Origin: Pseudopelagicola sp.
GTDB lineage: Bacteria > Pseudomonadota > Alphaproteobacteria > Rhodobacterales > Rhodobacteraceae
DNA: 64,000 nt
Direction of reading: 5' to 3'
Assembly: GCA_026195905.1 (NCBI GenBank)
Contig: JAPHRE010000063.1
Location: 1-64,000, forward strand
The position numbers were made by a program, and so were the translations under genes. A model generated the notes under the pieces. That model was not told the origin of the DNA. It saw only the letters and a program-made list of their open reading frames with translations, and searched no databases. Below are positions 9,251 through 17,014 of this stretch, one piece after another (positions within the stretch are counted from its first letter, which is position 1; the number at the start of each line of letters is the position of its first letter).

Positions 9251-10657
9251 ATGTCCGATACCCAATCCCCCACCCCGCTCAATCTCGGCTGGGAGGAATG
9301 GATAAGCCTGCCTGATCTCGGCCTTCCGGCGATGCGCGCCAAGGTTGATACCGGCGCGCGCACCTCCTCGCTCCACGCGACAGAGATTGAACCCTTCGGC
9401 ACCAAAGACCGCCCCCGCGTGCGCTTTACCGTGCATCCCATTCCGGGCAATGACGACCTGCTGATCCCCTGCTCGGCCGAGATCAAGGACCGCCGCGAGA
9501 TCACCTCCTCCAATGGCGAAAGCGAAATGCGCTACGTCATCGAAAGCACGCTGTCTGTCGGCGGCGAAAGCTGGCCTATCGAACTGACCCTGACCGACCG
9601 GCGCGGCATGGCGCTGCATATGCTGCTGGGCCGTCAGGCGCTTGGCGATAACGTCACCGTGATGCCCGCTGACCGCTTCTGTCAGCCCGAACTGGACTAC
9701 TCCGTCTATTCCTCGTCCCATATTCGCAAGACCGCTCCCAACCGCGCCCTGCGCATCGCGGTGCTGTCACGCGAAGACAATTATTCAACCCGCCGCTTCG
9801 TCGAAGAAGGCGAACATCGCGGCCACACGGTCGAGGTCATCGACACCACCCGCTGCTATATGTCCATCAATGCCTTGGCCCCGGAAATTCACTATGACGG
9901 CAAACGCTTGCCGCGCTACGATGCCGTGATCCCGCGCATCGGCGCGTCGATTACCCCCTATGGCACCGCCCTGTTGCGTCAATTCGAAACAATGGGCACC
10001 TATTGCCTCAACGGCAGCGCCGGCATCTCCGCCAGCCGCGACAAGCTCCACGCCCATCAGGTGCTCGCCGGGCACAAGATCGGCATGCCCGCGACCGCCT
10101 TTGCCGCCTCGCCCAAGGATACCAAGAACCTGATCGACATCGTGGGTGGCGCGCCGATGATCGTCAAACTTCTCGAAAGCACCCAAGGCAAAGGCGTCGT
10201 TCTCGCCGAAACCCGCAAGGCTGCCGAATCCGTCATCACCGCCTTTCGCGGCCTGCGGGCCAACTTCCTCGTGCAACATTTCGTCAAAGAAGCCGCCGGC
10301 GAAGATATCCGCTGCATGGTGATCGGCTCCAAGGTCGTCGGGGCCATCAAACGCACCGGCGCCGAAGGCGACTTCCGCTCCAACCTGCATCTTGGCGGCT
10401 CGGCCAAAAGGGTGCGCATCACCAAGGAAGAACGCGACACCGCGGTGCGCGCCGCCCGCGCCTTTGGTCTCAACATGGCCGGGGTCGATATGCTGCGCTC
10501 CGAAACCGGGCCAAAAGTCCTCGAAGTGAACTCCTCGCCTGGTTTCGAAGGCATCGAGAAAGCCACCGAAAAGAACCTCGTGGGCGCGCTTTATGACAAG
10601 ATCGAACAGCGCGTCCGCCCCGCGCCCGTCCGAAAACGCAGCATCAGCAAGAGTTGA
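9251..10657 (+). CDS. RimB-RimK fusion: retropepsin-like domain plus ATP-grasp glutamate ligase
   Basis: 468 residues in two modules. Residues about 10-150 form an ATP-dependent zinc-protease-like (RimB, retropepsin-fold) domain with the Asp33-Thr-Gly-Ala motif in [13 protein letters not shown] and a second conserved stretch, LLGRQAL. Residues about 175-455 form a RimK ATP-grasp ligase ([64 protein letters not shown]). RimK adds glutamates to the C-terminus of ribosomal protein S6, and RimB processes or regulates this. In Pseudomonas they are separate genes of the rimABK operon. The ATG at 9251 follows AAAGGAGGCC. The joining implies tight coupling of ligation and processing. Confidence 0.9.
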   Translation: MSDTQSPTPLNLGWEEWISLPDLGLPAMRAKVDTGARTSSLHATEIEPFGTKDRPRVRFTVHPIPGNDDLLIPCSAEIKDRREITSSNGESEMRYVIESTLSVGGESWPIELTLTDRRGMALHMLLGRQALGDNVTVMPADRFCQPELDYSVYSSSHIRKTAPNRALRIAVLSREDNYSTRRFVEEGEHRGHTVEVIDTTRCYMSINALAPEIHYDGKRLPRYDAVIPRIGASITPYGTALLRQFETMGTYCLNGSAGISASRDKLHAHQVLAGHKIGMPATAFAASPKDTKNLIDIVGGAPMIVKLLESTQGKGVVLAETRKAAESVITAFRGLRANFLVQHFVKEAAGEDIRCMVIGSKVVGAIKRTGAEGDFRSNLHLGGSAKRVRITKEERDTAVRAARAFGLNMAGVDMLRSETGPKVLEVNSSPGFEGIEKATEKNLVGALYDKIEQRVRPAPVRKRSISKS

Positions 10658-10670
10658 TCCCGGCGCTTAG

Positions 10671-10737
10671 GGTCGAAAATCCGCACTGTCGCGATACCGA
10701 CGCAATACCGACGCGACACATACGCGCATTTTCGACC
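10671..10737 (+). repeat. Dispersed 11-bp iteron repeat, copy 1 (core 10693-10725)
   Basis: Three tandem 11-bp units: GATACCGACGC (10693-10703), AATACCGACGC (10704-10714) and a diverged GACACATACGC (10715-10725). They are enclosed by a perfect 10-bp inverted repeat, GGTCGAAAAT (10671-10680) and ATTTTCGACC (10728-10737). It lies in the gap between the rimK fusion and the Fe-S assembly gene, and the same element recurs near 35.0, 40.4 and 51.7 kb. The right arm overlaps a -35-like TTCGAC. Confidence 0.85.
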
Positions 10738-10759
10738 TCTGGACCTCTGCGCCTATAAT
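10731..10759 (+). promoter_or_regulatory. Candidate sigma-70 promoter behind iteron copy 1
   Basis: TTCGAC (10731-10736) and a perfect TATAAT (10754-10759) are 17 bp apart, placing the start of transcription about 30 bases before the ATG at 10798. The -35 hexamer begins 6 bp after the last iteron unit, so the iterons occupy roughly -75 to -42. Confidence 0.6.
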
Positions 10760-10797
10760 CCTTATATGTTTGCTCAAGTAACACGCAGGACAGGCAC

Positions 10798-11160
10798 ATG
10801 ACTGAACTATCCGATCCCGTCGAAGGCACACCGCTGATCGCTCCATCAAGCACGGACCACCCGCTGCATGAACAGGCTGTCGAGGCCTGCCGCAGTGTGT
10901 TCGACCCCGAGATTCCGGTCAATATCTACGATCTTGGCCTGATCTACACGATTGAAATATCTGAAGAAAATGACGTCCACGTCATTATGACCCTGACCGC
11001 GCCGGGCTGCCCTGTTGCGGGCGAAATGCCCGGTTGGGTGCAAGAGGCCATCGCCGGGGTCGGCGGCGTGCGCGCCGTGACCGTCGATCTCGTCTGGCAA
11101 CCGCCCTGGGGCATGGAAATGATGAGCGACGAAGCCCGACTTGAACTCGGGTTTATGTAA
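10798..11160 (+). CDS. SUF-associated Fe-S assembly protein, MIP18/DUF59 family (SufT type)
   Basis: 120 residues. The DUF59 core spans about 22-105, with FDPEIPVNIYDLGLIY, the conserved Cys in TLTAPGCPVAGEMP, and VDLVWQPPWGMEMMS. Such proteins help insert or mature Fe-S clusters and are often coded with sufABCDS; here only a SufA-like gene follows 28 bases later. The first 20 residues are a poorly conserved polar extension. Transcription probably starts from the TATAAT promoter that follows iteron copy 1. The exact step served, scaffold loading or target maturation, is not settled for this family. Confidence 0.88.
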   Translation: MTELSDPVEGTPLIAPSSTDHPLHEQAVEACRSVFDPEIPVNIYDLGLIYTIEISEENDVHVIMTLTAPGCPVAGEMPGWVQEAIAGVGGVRAVTVDLVWQPPWGMEMMSDEARLELGFM

Positions 11161-11188
11161 TTTTTCAAAGGCTTGAGGAGGAAAGCTC

Positions 11189-11539
11189 ATGTTCGGCATT
11201 CCCGGAAAATCGCCTGTCACAATCACCCCCGCCGCCGTGGCTCAAATCGCGAGGCTGATGCAAAAAGACGGCCACGCCGGTCTGCGTATCGGCGTCAAGA
11301 AAGGCGGCTGCGCGGGCATGGAATATACGATGGACTACGTGTCTGAACCCGACCCCAACGACGAAGTCGTCGAAGTCGAAGGCGCCCGCGTGATGATCGC
11401 CCCTATGGCCCAGATGTTCCTGTTTGGAACCGAAATCGACTATGAAACCTCGCTCCTCGAAAGCGGTTTCAAATTCAACAACCCCAATGTCACCGAAGCC
11501 TGCGGCTGCGGCGAGTCGATCAAGTTCGAAGGCATGTAA
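11189..11539 (+). CDS. HesB/IscA-family Fe-S carrier (SufA-like)
   Basis: 116 residues of A-type carrier fold (TPAAVAQIARLM, LRIGVKKGGCAGMEYTMDY). The three ligand cysteines lie in GGCAGM and EACGCGES near the C-terminus. A-type carriers pass 2Fe-2S or 4Fe-4S clusters from a scaffold to apoproteins. It follows the DUF59 gene in the same direction with a strong AGGAGG before its ATG, so it is the second gene of a two-gene unit. Whether it belongs to the SUF or ISC route cannot be decided; the DUF59 partner favours SUF. Confidence 0.92.
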   Translation: MFGIPGKSPVTITPAAVAQIARLMQKDGHAGLRIGVKKGGCAGMEYTMDYVSEPDPNDEVVEVEGARVMIAPMAQMFLFGTEIDYETSLLESGFKFNNPNVTEACGCGESIKFEGM

Positions 11540-11570
11540 AGCGGGTGTGAGAAGCGCCCCTAACCCCTTC

Positions 11571-12485
11571 TTATGACACATCTTTCAGGTGTAGATAGGT
11601 CTCGTTGAATCGCTTCTCGAGGTGGTCCCCGGCAAGGATAACCCGTCCTGATCCGATCGGCGCAACATTGGTGTCGTGGTTTGGATTAAAGAACATCGGC
11701 ACCGAAATCCGCGCCTCTCGCGTCCCCCGGACGCGATGCGGCGTTGCCCGCACTTTGCCATCGGTCCACATCTCCAACATCTCGCCAAAATTGATGATGA
11801 ACACCCCCGGCTCCGCCTCGACCGGGATCCACGTCCCGTCACGCCGCTGCGCCTCAAGCCCGCCAACACCATCCGTCCCCAAAAGCGTCACACAGCCATA
11901 ATCAGTATGTGTGGCAATGCCAAAATCCTTGTCCGTCGCCCAATCCGGGCGTGGCGGATAATAATTGGCCCGAAGCAACGCCATAGGCCGCGAAAACGCC
12001 GCGTCGAAATAGTCTTCCGGCTGCCCAATCGCCGCCGCGATCCCGCGCAAAATCCCCAAGGAAACGTCCAACGCCCGATCATAATAGCCTTGCACCGTAG
12101 CCCGAAATCCCTCCGGCGCGCGCGGCCAAAGGTTGTCGCCATAAACCGACAGGTTCAACGCCCGAAGCGGATCATCCGGCGCAAGCTCAAACCCACAATC
12201 AAAGACCTGTTTATAGTCGGGATTGGCCTGCGGATCGACCTGCTCCGACCCCGCCGCGCCCCAGCCCCGATTGGCCCCGGTGCGCGCCATGTCAACATCG
12301 CGTTTCTGCGCCTCGCTCAACTGAAAGAACGCTCGGTAAGCCTCTATAACTTCAAGAACATCTTCACGTGTCAGTGCCGAGTTCTCGACAACCAAAAACC
12401 CTGCATCCTCAACCCCCTGACGCAAGAGTGTCATGGTCTTTGCCTCACGCGCGTCGATCTTTCGGGCATCAAGTCTTGGGATCAT
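11571..12485 (-). CDS. Isopenicillin N synthase-family 2-oxoglutarate/Fe(II) dioxygenase
   Basis: 304 residues. The N-terminal DIOX_N region (ESA-like [20 protein letters not shown]) is followed by the 2OG-Fe(II) oxygenase domain with the iron ligands in ATHTDYG and ATPHRVRG. The 2-oxoglutarate-binding Arg-x-Ser is in [12 protein letters not shown]. Members hydroxylate, desaturate or cyclise small molecules; despite the family name this does not imply antibiotic synthesis. Two starts are possible, GTG at 12488 and ATG at 12485; I chose the ATG. It stands alone, convergent with the sufA-like gene and divergent from tpiA. The substrate is unknown. Confidence 0.9.
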   Translation of the reverse strand: MIPRLDARKIDAREAKTMTLLRQGVEDAGFLVVENSALTREDVLEVIEAYRAFFQLSEAQKRDVDMARTGANRGWGAAGSEQVDPQANPDYKQVFDCGFELAPDDPLRALNLSVYGDNLWPRAPEGFRATVQGYYDRALDVSLGILRGIAAAIGQPEDYFDAAFSRPMALLRANYYPPRPDWATDKDFGIATHTDYGCVTLLGTDGVGGLEAQRRDGTWIPVEAEPGVFIINFGEMLEMWTDGKVRATPHRVRGTREARISVPMFFNPNHDTNVAPIGSGRVILAGDHLEKRFNETYLHLKDVS

Positions 12486-12605
12486 CACCGGCCTCCTGTC
12501 GGACGCGTCCTTTTACGCCGTGCACCGCCTATGGCGCAAGCCGCCCTTGACGCCCGCCAACGAACCCACGAAAACAGATCAACCAAATTCAACAGGGGGT
12601 CGCAG

Positions 12606-13346
12606 ATGCGTCGTAAACTGGCCGCAGGCAATTGGAAGATGAACGGGCTTGGCGCCGATCTCGCCGAGTTAGAACGCCTCGCCGCCGCCCCCGCGCCGGC
12701 CCAAACGGGCCGCCTTATCTGCCCCCCTGCGACGCTCATTTCGCGCGCCACGCTGATCGCGGGCGATATCGCCATCGGCGGCCAGGACTGCCACGCCGCC
12801 CAATCCGGCGCACATACCGGCGACATCTCCGCCGAAATGCTCGCGGATTGCGGCGCCTCGGCGGTGATCGTCGGCCATTCTGAACGCCGCGCCGATCATG
12901 GGGAAACCGACGCCACCATCGCCGCCAAGGCCAAAGCCGCCTGGGACGAAGGTCTTCTGGCGGTGATCTGCATCGGCGAAAGCCTCGCCCAACGTGACGC
13001 GGGCGAGACCCTCGACCTGATCGCGGCACAACTCGCGGGCTCCCTGCCCGACAACGCCACCGGCGCCAATACCGTGGTCGCCTATGAACCGATCTGGGCC
13101 ATCGGCACCGGCCTCGTCCCGACCCTTGAGCAAATCGCCCAAGCGCACGACTTCATCCGCGAAACCCTCACCGCGCGCTTTGGCGGCGAAGGCCATGCCT
13201 TCCGCCTGCTCTATGGCGGCTCGGTCAAACCCGACAACGCGGCCGATATCTTCTCGGTCGCCAATGTCGACGGCGCATTGGTCGGCGGCGCAAGCCTCAA
13301 GGCCGACGATTTTCAGGCCATCATCGACGCGCTCGACGCCGCCTGA
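12606..13346 (+). CDS. tpiA: Triose-phosphate isomerase
   Basis: 246 residues, the full TIM barrel. It interconverts dihydroxyacetone phosphate and glyceraldehyde 3-phosphate in glycolysis and gluconeogenesis. Motifs seen are the substrate-binding AAGNWKMNG, the electrophilic His in VIVGHSERR, the catalytic Glu in [13 protein letters not shown] (signature), and the phosphate-binding [12 protein letters not shown] plus LVGGASL. The start at 12606 follows a weak GGGGG and is the first Met before the conserved domain. It is monocistronic; three hairpins separate it from the convergent dctM gene. Confidence 0.97.
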   Translation: MRRKLAAGNWKMNGLGADLAELERLAAAPAPAQTGRLICPPATLISRATLIAGDIAIGGQDCHAAQSGAHTGDISAEMLADCGASAVIVGHSERRADHGETDATIAAKAKAAWDEGLLAVICIGESLAQRDAGETLDLIAAQLAGSLPDNATGANTVVAYEPIWAIGTGLVPTLEQIAQAHDFIRETLTARFGGEGHAFRLLYGGSVKPDNAADIFSVANVDGALVGGASLKADDFQAIIDALDAA

Positions 13347-13349
13347 TCC

Positions 13350-13381
13350 TTCACCTTTGTGAAAATACTCCCGCCGGAGGC
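13350..13381 (+). repeat. 32-bp post-stop repeat, copy 1
   Basis: A 32-base motif beginning TTCACCTTTG and containing AAAATACTCCCGCCGGAGGC starts 3 bases after the tpiA stop. It matches the motif at 34872-34903 (after mlaF) at 26 of 32 positions. Both copies lie just after a stop codon and read in the same direction as the gene before them. Confidence 0.65.
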
Positions 13382-13430
13382 AGATCCCGCAGGCAGCGGC
13401 CCCCTTGGGGCTGCTGACGAGATATCCTGC

Positions 13431-13448
13431 GCGCGGCCCTGGCCGCGC
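13431..13448. other. Perfect GC-rich hairpin between tpiA and dctM
   Basis: GCGCGGCC and GGCCGCGC are separated by two bases. There is no T-run after it, so it may slow polymerase or protect a 3' end rather than terminate. A weaker hairpin, GCAGCGGCCCC / GGGGCTGC, lies at about 13393-13415. Confidence 0.5.
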
Positions 13449-13473
13449 TCCATTCGACATCCGTAAATACAAA

Positions 13474-13497
13474 ACGGCGCCCCAGAAGGAGCGCCGT
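13474..13497 (-). terminator. Terminator of the TRAP transporter operon
   Basis: ACGGCGC (13474-13480) pairs with GCGCCGT (13491-13497). On the minus strand it is followed by TTTTGTATTT, 23 bases after the dctM stop. Confidence 0.8.
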
Positions 13498-13519
13498 CTC
13501 ATCTCTCATAGCAATCCGC

Positions 13520-14896
13520 CTATTGCGTGATGATCTCCGGCCCCATGAACGTATTGGGCAGGACCGTCGAAAGCCACGGAATATAGGTCACCATAATCAG
13601 GAACACGAAGAGCACCGCAAGAAACGGCAACGCCGCCCGCACCACGGCCATCATCGGCATTCCCGCAACCCCGGAGGTTACGAACAGGTTCAAACCAACC
13701 GGCGGCGTGATCATTCCGATCTCCATGTTGACCACCATGATGATGCCAAGGTGAATCGGATCAATCCCCAGCTCCATCGCAATCGGGAACACCAACGGCG
13801 CCACGATCACAAGAAGCCCCGACGGCTCCATGAACTGCCCACCGATCAGCAGGATCACATTGACCACGATGAGGAACATCACCGGCCCAAAGCCCGCCGA
13901 GAGCATCGCGTTGGCAATGGTCTGCGGCACCTGTTCATCGGTCAAAACATGCTTGAGGATAAGCGCGTTGGCGATCACGAACAAAAGCGTCACGGTGAGC
14001 TTGCCTGCCTCGAAAAGCGTATGTTTCGTATCCGGGTGGAAAAACGCGGTGACAAGCGCATAGGGCTTGCGCAGAAGGCTCGATTTTACGCCCGTATCGC
14101 CGCCAGCGAGCGGCCCCATGTCCTTGTAGACAAAACAGGCGATCAAAAAGGCATAGACGGCGGCCACGGCGGCGGCTTCTGTCGGGGTAAAGATCCCGCC
14201 ATAAATCCCGCCAAGGATAATCACGATCAGGAAAAGCCCAAATCCCGCATCCCGTCCCGACTCCAGGATTTCACCCCAGCCAAGCCACTCGCCCTTGGGC
14301 AGGTTCTTGACCCGCGCCATGACATAGATCGTCACCATGAGCATAAAGCCCGCAAGCAACCCCGGAATGACACCGGCAAGGAACATCCGGCCCACCGAAA
14401 CCTCGACCGCGGCGGCATAGACCACCATGACAATGGACGGCGGAATAAGAATACCAAGCGTGCCCGCATTACAAATCACACCGGCGGCAAACTCCTTGGT
14501 ATAGCCAACCTGCCGCATCCCCGCGATCACGATCGACCCGATCGCCACCACGGTCGCTGGCGACGATCCCGACAGCGCGGCAAACAACATACAGGCAAAG
14601 ACCCCCGCAATCGCAAGCCCACCCGGAAGATGCCCGACACAGGCAATCGAGAACCGGATGATCCGCTGCGCAACCCCGCCCGTGGTCATGAAACTTGAGG
14701 CAAGGATAAAGAACGGAATGGCCAGAAGGGTGAAATGCCCCTCGAACGCCTCAAAAAGCGTGCCAGCGACCGATGCCAGCGAGCTTTCCGAGAAGAAGAG
14801 CAAAAACAGCGTCGAGCTGAGGCCGAGCGAGACCGCAATCGGCACCCCGATCAGCAATAGCCCGATCACCATCGTGAAAAGAAGAACCACTTCCAT
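13520..14896 (-). CDS. dctM: TRAP transporter large permease subunit (DctM)
   Basis: 458 residues with about 12 to 13 hydrophobic segments spread along the whole length, as in DctM of Rhodobacter. It opens with MEVVLLFTMVIGLLLIGVPI. Typical conserved parts are LAIPFFILASSFM, the GxSGSSxAxxxAxG pattern in AALSGSSPATVVAIGS, and ITPPVGLNLFV. It forms the ion-coupled pore of a tripartite ATP-independent periplasmic transporter. The start overlaps the dctQ stop by one base (TGATG), so the two subunits are translated together. Last gene of dctP-dctQ-dctM, ending at the terminator at 13474-13497. Confidence 0.96.
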   Translation of the reverse strand: MEVVLLFTMVIGLLLIGVPIAVSLGLSSTLFLLFFSESSLASVAGTLFEAFEGHFTLLAIPFFILASSFMTTGGVAQRIIRFSIACVGHLPGGLAIAGVFACMLFAALSGSSPATVVAIGSIVIAGMRQVGYTKEFAAGVICNAGTLGILIPPSIVMVVYAAAVEVSVGRMFLAGVIPGLLAGFMLMVTIYVMARVKNLPKGEWLGWGEILESGRDAGFGLFLIVIILGGIYGGIFTPTEAAAVAAVYAFLIACFVYKDMGPLAGGDTGVKSSLLRKPYALVTAFFHPDTKHTLFEAGKLTVTLLFVIANALILKHVLTDEQVPQTIANAMLSAGFGPVMFLIVVNVILLIGGQFMEPSGLLVIVAPLVFPIAMELGIDPIHLGIIMVVNMEIGMITPPVGLNLFVTSGVAGMPMMAVVRAALPFLAVLFVFLIMVTYIPWLSTVLPNTFMGPEIITQ

Positions 14897-15561
14897 CAGT
14901 CATGCTCCCCCTGCAAAGCGCGCACTTCTTCGATCTCGTCCTCAACCTCATGGCTGGCAACAAGACGATCTGTCTCTCCGCGCCAGATTTGCAGCGCCGC
15001 CTGAAAAAAGCGAAAGACCATAAGCGCCATAGACACCGGAAGCACGAGATACGGCACCACCTTGGGCAGTTTCTCATATTCCTCGCCATAGTTGATCCAG
15101 TCCTCAAGGAACCGCAGCGCGCCAATCATCGGCACGTCCTGCACCTCATAGAAGGATTGCGAACGGAACTTGTCTTCGAACCCCGTCGGGAACCAGCGCC
15201 CCGAGGTCGGCGGCAAATCCGCGAAAACGGCCCAGTAATCATACGCCCCCTTAAGGAGCAGGAGCGAGAACACCAGACAGATGGCAACCGAGATCAATCC
15301 CATGATCCGCGCCGCCGAGGGCGGCACCATGTTGAGGATCGCATCCACGCCAAGATGGCTGTGTTTTTTGACCGCATAAGAGGCACCCAGCAGGACAAGC
15401 CAGCCAAACAGGAACACCGTCAGTTCCAGCGCCCAGAGAATATTCGAGTTGAATCCGAAACGAGCGATGACATTGGCAAAAGTGATCAACGTCATAAGCC
15501 CAAGCAGGAGCGCAATAAGCGTCTCCTCGATCCGGTCCACAAAGCTATGCCGTTGCTGCAT
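14896..15561 (-). CDS. dctQ: TRAP transporter small permease subunit (DctQ)
   Basis: 221 residues with four membrane helices (LIALLLGLMTLITFANVIAR, LELTVFLFGWLVLLGASYAV, IMGLISVAICLVFSLLLLKG, VVPYLVLPVSMALMVFRFFQ). An unusually long loop, about residues 105-165, between helices 3 and 4 carries several aromatic residues. The standard DctQ motif ANVIARF...ELTVF is present. DctQ binds and stabilises DctM. The start ATG at 15559-15561 is chosen because upstream codons in the frame overlap a strong hairpin that belongs to the dctP-dctQ spacer. The long loop is typical of the dicarboxylate-type group found beside DctBD. Confidence 0.94.
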   Translation of the reverse strand: MQQRHSFVDRIEETLIALLLGLMTLITFANVIARFGFNSNILWALELTVFLFGWLVLLGASYAVKKHSHLGVDAILNMVPPSAARIMGLISVAICLVFSLLLLKGAYDYWAVFADLPPTSGRWFPTGFEDKFRSQSFYEVQDVPMIGALRFLEDWINYGEEYEKLPKVVPYLVLPVSMALMVFRFFQAALQIWRGETDRLVASHEVEDEIEEVRALQGEHD

Positions 15562-15597
15562 ATGGCCTGTCCCCGTCTTGGAAGGTTGGTTTGAAAA

Positions 15598-15623
15598 GGG
15601 CGGCCCGTGTTTCGGGGCCGCCC
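15598..15623 (-). terminator. Intercistronic hairpin between dctP and dctQ
   Basis: GGGCGGCCC pairs with GGGCCGCCC and, on the minus strand, is followed by CTTTTC. It sits between the binding-protein gene and the permease genes. It probably acts as a partial terminator or 3' stabiliser, so that the periplasmic protein is made in excess over the permease. Confidence 0.7.
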
Positions 15624-15662
15624 GTTGTCTTGCACGCATGGCGCGCAAGACGGGAGGTCCGA

Positions 15663-16667
15663 TTACATGGACGCGTTGATCGCTTGCGCCGCGTCGATGT
15701 TGTCCTGGCCAACGTCATCCGAGAACTGCTCCCAGACCGGCTTCATCGTATCGACCCAGTCCTGACGCTGTTCTGCCGAAAGCTGACGGATGGTGCCACC
15801 TGCATCGACAATCGCCTGTTTGGCGGCGTTGTTGACGGCGGTCGATTCCGAGTTCCGCATCGCGGTGACTTCGCCAAGAATGGTCAGGAACTGATCGCGC
15901 ACATCCGCATCAAGGCTGTCGAGCCAATCCACGCTCGTCACAACAAGATAGTCGATCACACCGTGGTTGGTCTCGGTGATGCCGTCCTGCACCTCAAAGA
16001 ACTTCTTGCCGTAGATGTTCGACCAGGTGTTCTCCTGACCGTCGACAACACCCTGCTGAAGCGCGCCGTAAACTTCCGAGAAGGCCATTTTCTGCGGGCT
16101 GCCGCCGATGGCTTCCATCTGCGCCACAAGCACATCCGAAGACTGCACGCGGAACTTGAGACCGTTGGCATCGCTCGGCGACACAAGCGGCTTGTTGGCC
16201 GACATCTGCTTCATGCCATTGTGCCAATAGGCCAGCCCCTGAAGGCCGCGGCGCTGCATCGAGTCAAGAAGCGCCTGACCGGCATCAGACGCTTGGAATG
16301 CGTCCACGGCGTTGATGTCTTTGAACATGAACGGCAGGTCAAAAATGCGGAATTTCTTGGTGAATTTTTCAAACTTCGAAAGGCTCGGCGCGGCAAGTTG
16401 CACATCGCCCTGAAGCATTGCTTCAAGCACCTTGTTGTCGTTGTAAAGCGTCGAGTTCGGGAACACTTCCATGCAGGCGGTGCCGTTCATCTCTTCATTG
16501 ACGCGCTTTTCAAGCAGCGAGGCCGCGATGCCTTTGGGGTGCTTGTCGGTGTTGGTCACGTGGCTGAACTTGATGACGATCTCGCCATCGTCGCACGCGG
16601 CCATTGCGGTAGTGCCTGCGGTGACGGTCAGGGCCAGCGCGGTGGCGGCAGTGGTCAAAAATTTCAT
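15663..16667 (-). CDS. dctP: TRAP transporter substrate-binding protein (DctP)
   Basis: 334 residues. Signal peptide 1-23 (MKFLTTAATALALTVTAGTTAMA) precedes a DctP-family periplasmic receptor: IVIKFSHVTNTDKHPKG, the substrate Arg region in GLKFRVQSSDVLVAQMEAIGG, and GVVDGQENTWSNIYGKKF. The match to the C4-dicarboxylate receptor group, together with adjacent dctD and dctB, points to succinate, fumarate or malate uptake. It is the first gene of dctP-dctQ-dctM. Two GTGCG...CGCAC operators lie about 195 to 245 bases upstream, the probable DctD sites. Confidence 0.95.
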   Translation of the reverse strand: MKFLTTAATALALTVTAGTTAMAACDDGEIVIKFSHVTNTDKHPKGIAASLLEKRVNEEMNGTACMEVFPNSTLYNDNKVLEAMLQGDVQLAAPSLSKFEKFTKKFRIFDLPFMFKDINAVDAFQASDAGQALLDSMQRRGLQGLAYWHNGMKQMSANKPLVSPSDANGLKFRVQSSDVLVAQMEAIGGSPQKMAFSEVYGALQQGVVDGQENTWSNIYGKKFFEVQDGITETNHGVIDYLVVTSVDWLDSLDADVRDQFLTILGEVTAMRNSESTAVNNAAKQAIVDAGGTIRQLSAEQRQDWVDTMKPVWEQFSDDVGQDNIDAAQAINASM

Positions 16668-16860
16668 GGTATCTCCTCCCAGAGGTCAGACTTCGAATTT
16701 GGTGATGCCCGAAAAACCGGGCGCTCCGCGCAAAACACTGCCGTTGTCGCAATAGCCGCTCAAGGGTTTGTTACCCGACCGTGTGAATTTTGCATTTCCG
16801 ATTTGTTTTCAACGCAATAGAGACCAATCCACTGCAACACCCCGCATGGCGCGGCCCAAT

Positions 16861-16880
16861 CTGTGCGATTTTTCGCACAG
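16861..16880. promoter_or_regulatory. Probable DctD-binding site, distal of two
   Basis: CTGTGCGATTTTTCGCACAG has perfect 8-base arms around TTTT. Its core GTGCG...CGCAC resembles DctD upstream activator sites of rhizobia. Its centre is 32 bp, about three helical turns, from that of the second site. Confidence 0.7.
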
Positions 16881-16893
16881 GCATTCCCCGCTT

Positions 16894-16911
16894 TGTGCGG
16901 AAAGTCGCACA
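16894..16911. promoter_or_regulatory. Probable DctD-binding site, second of two
   Basis: TGTGCGGAAAGTCGCACA has 6-base perfect arms around a 6-base centre. It shares GTGCG...CGCAC with the site at 16861-16880, on the same helix face, as expected for co-operative binding of a dimeric regulator. Confidence 0.7.
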
Positions 16912-17014
16912 GGACTCGCCACCGCCCAGCGCCCGACACCATTCTCATACCGACGATTATAAACCTGATCCCGGCGCAAATAGGTCCCAAAAGGGCGGGC
17001 AAAAGCCCTTGCCC

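Larger units (their letters stand above)
16668..17014 (-). other. dctP regulatory region, 347 bases without a gene
   Basis: This gap lies between the dctD stop and the dctP start. It holds two palindromic operators at 16861-16880 and 16894-16911. I looked on the minus strand for a sigma-54 promoter (GG-N10-GC, consensus TGGCAC-N5-TTGCA) between these operators and dctP and found no good match. A weak -35-like TTGAAA occurs near 16800-16812. No coding frame is convincing. Confidence 0.6.

Noticed and set aside
10690-10850. Short minus-strand peptides reading VASVLRRYR or VGIASVLRRY at each iteron copy
   Set aside because: They are translations of the repeat itself and have no ribosome site or conservation beyond the repeat.
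11676-12605. A long in-frame N-terminal extension of tpiA through the dioxygenase gene
   Set aside because: TpiA normally begins right before the AAGNWKMNG motif; the extension is antisense to a conserved dioxygenase gene.
16668-16860. Sigma-54 (-24/-12) promoter before dctP
   Set aside because: No GG-N10-GC arrangement with the expected flanks was found; the closest, TTGGTCTCTATTGC, has the wrong spacing (8 instead of 10).
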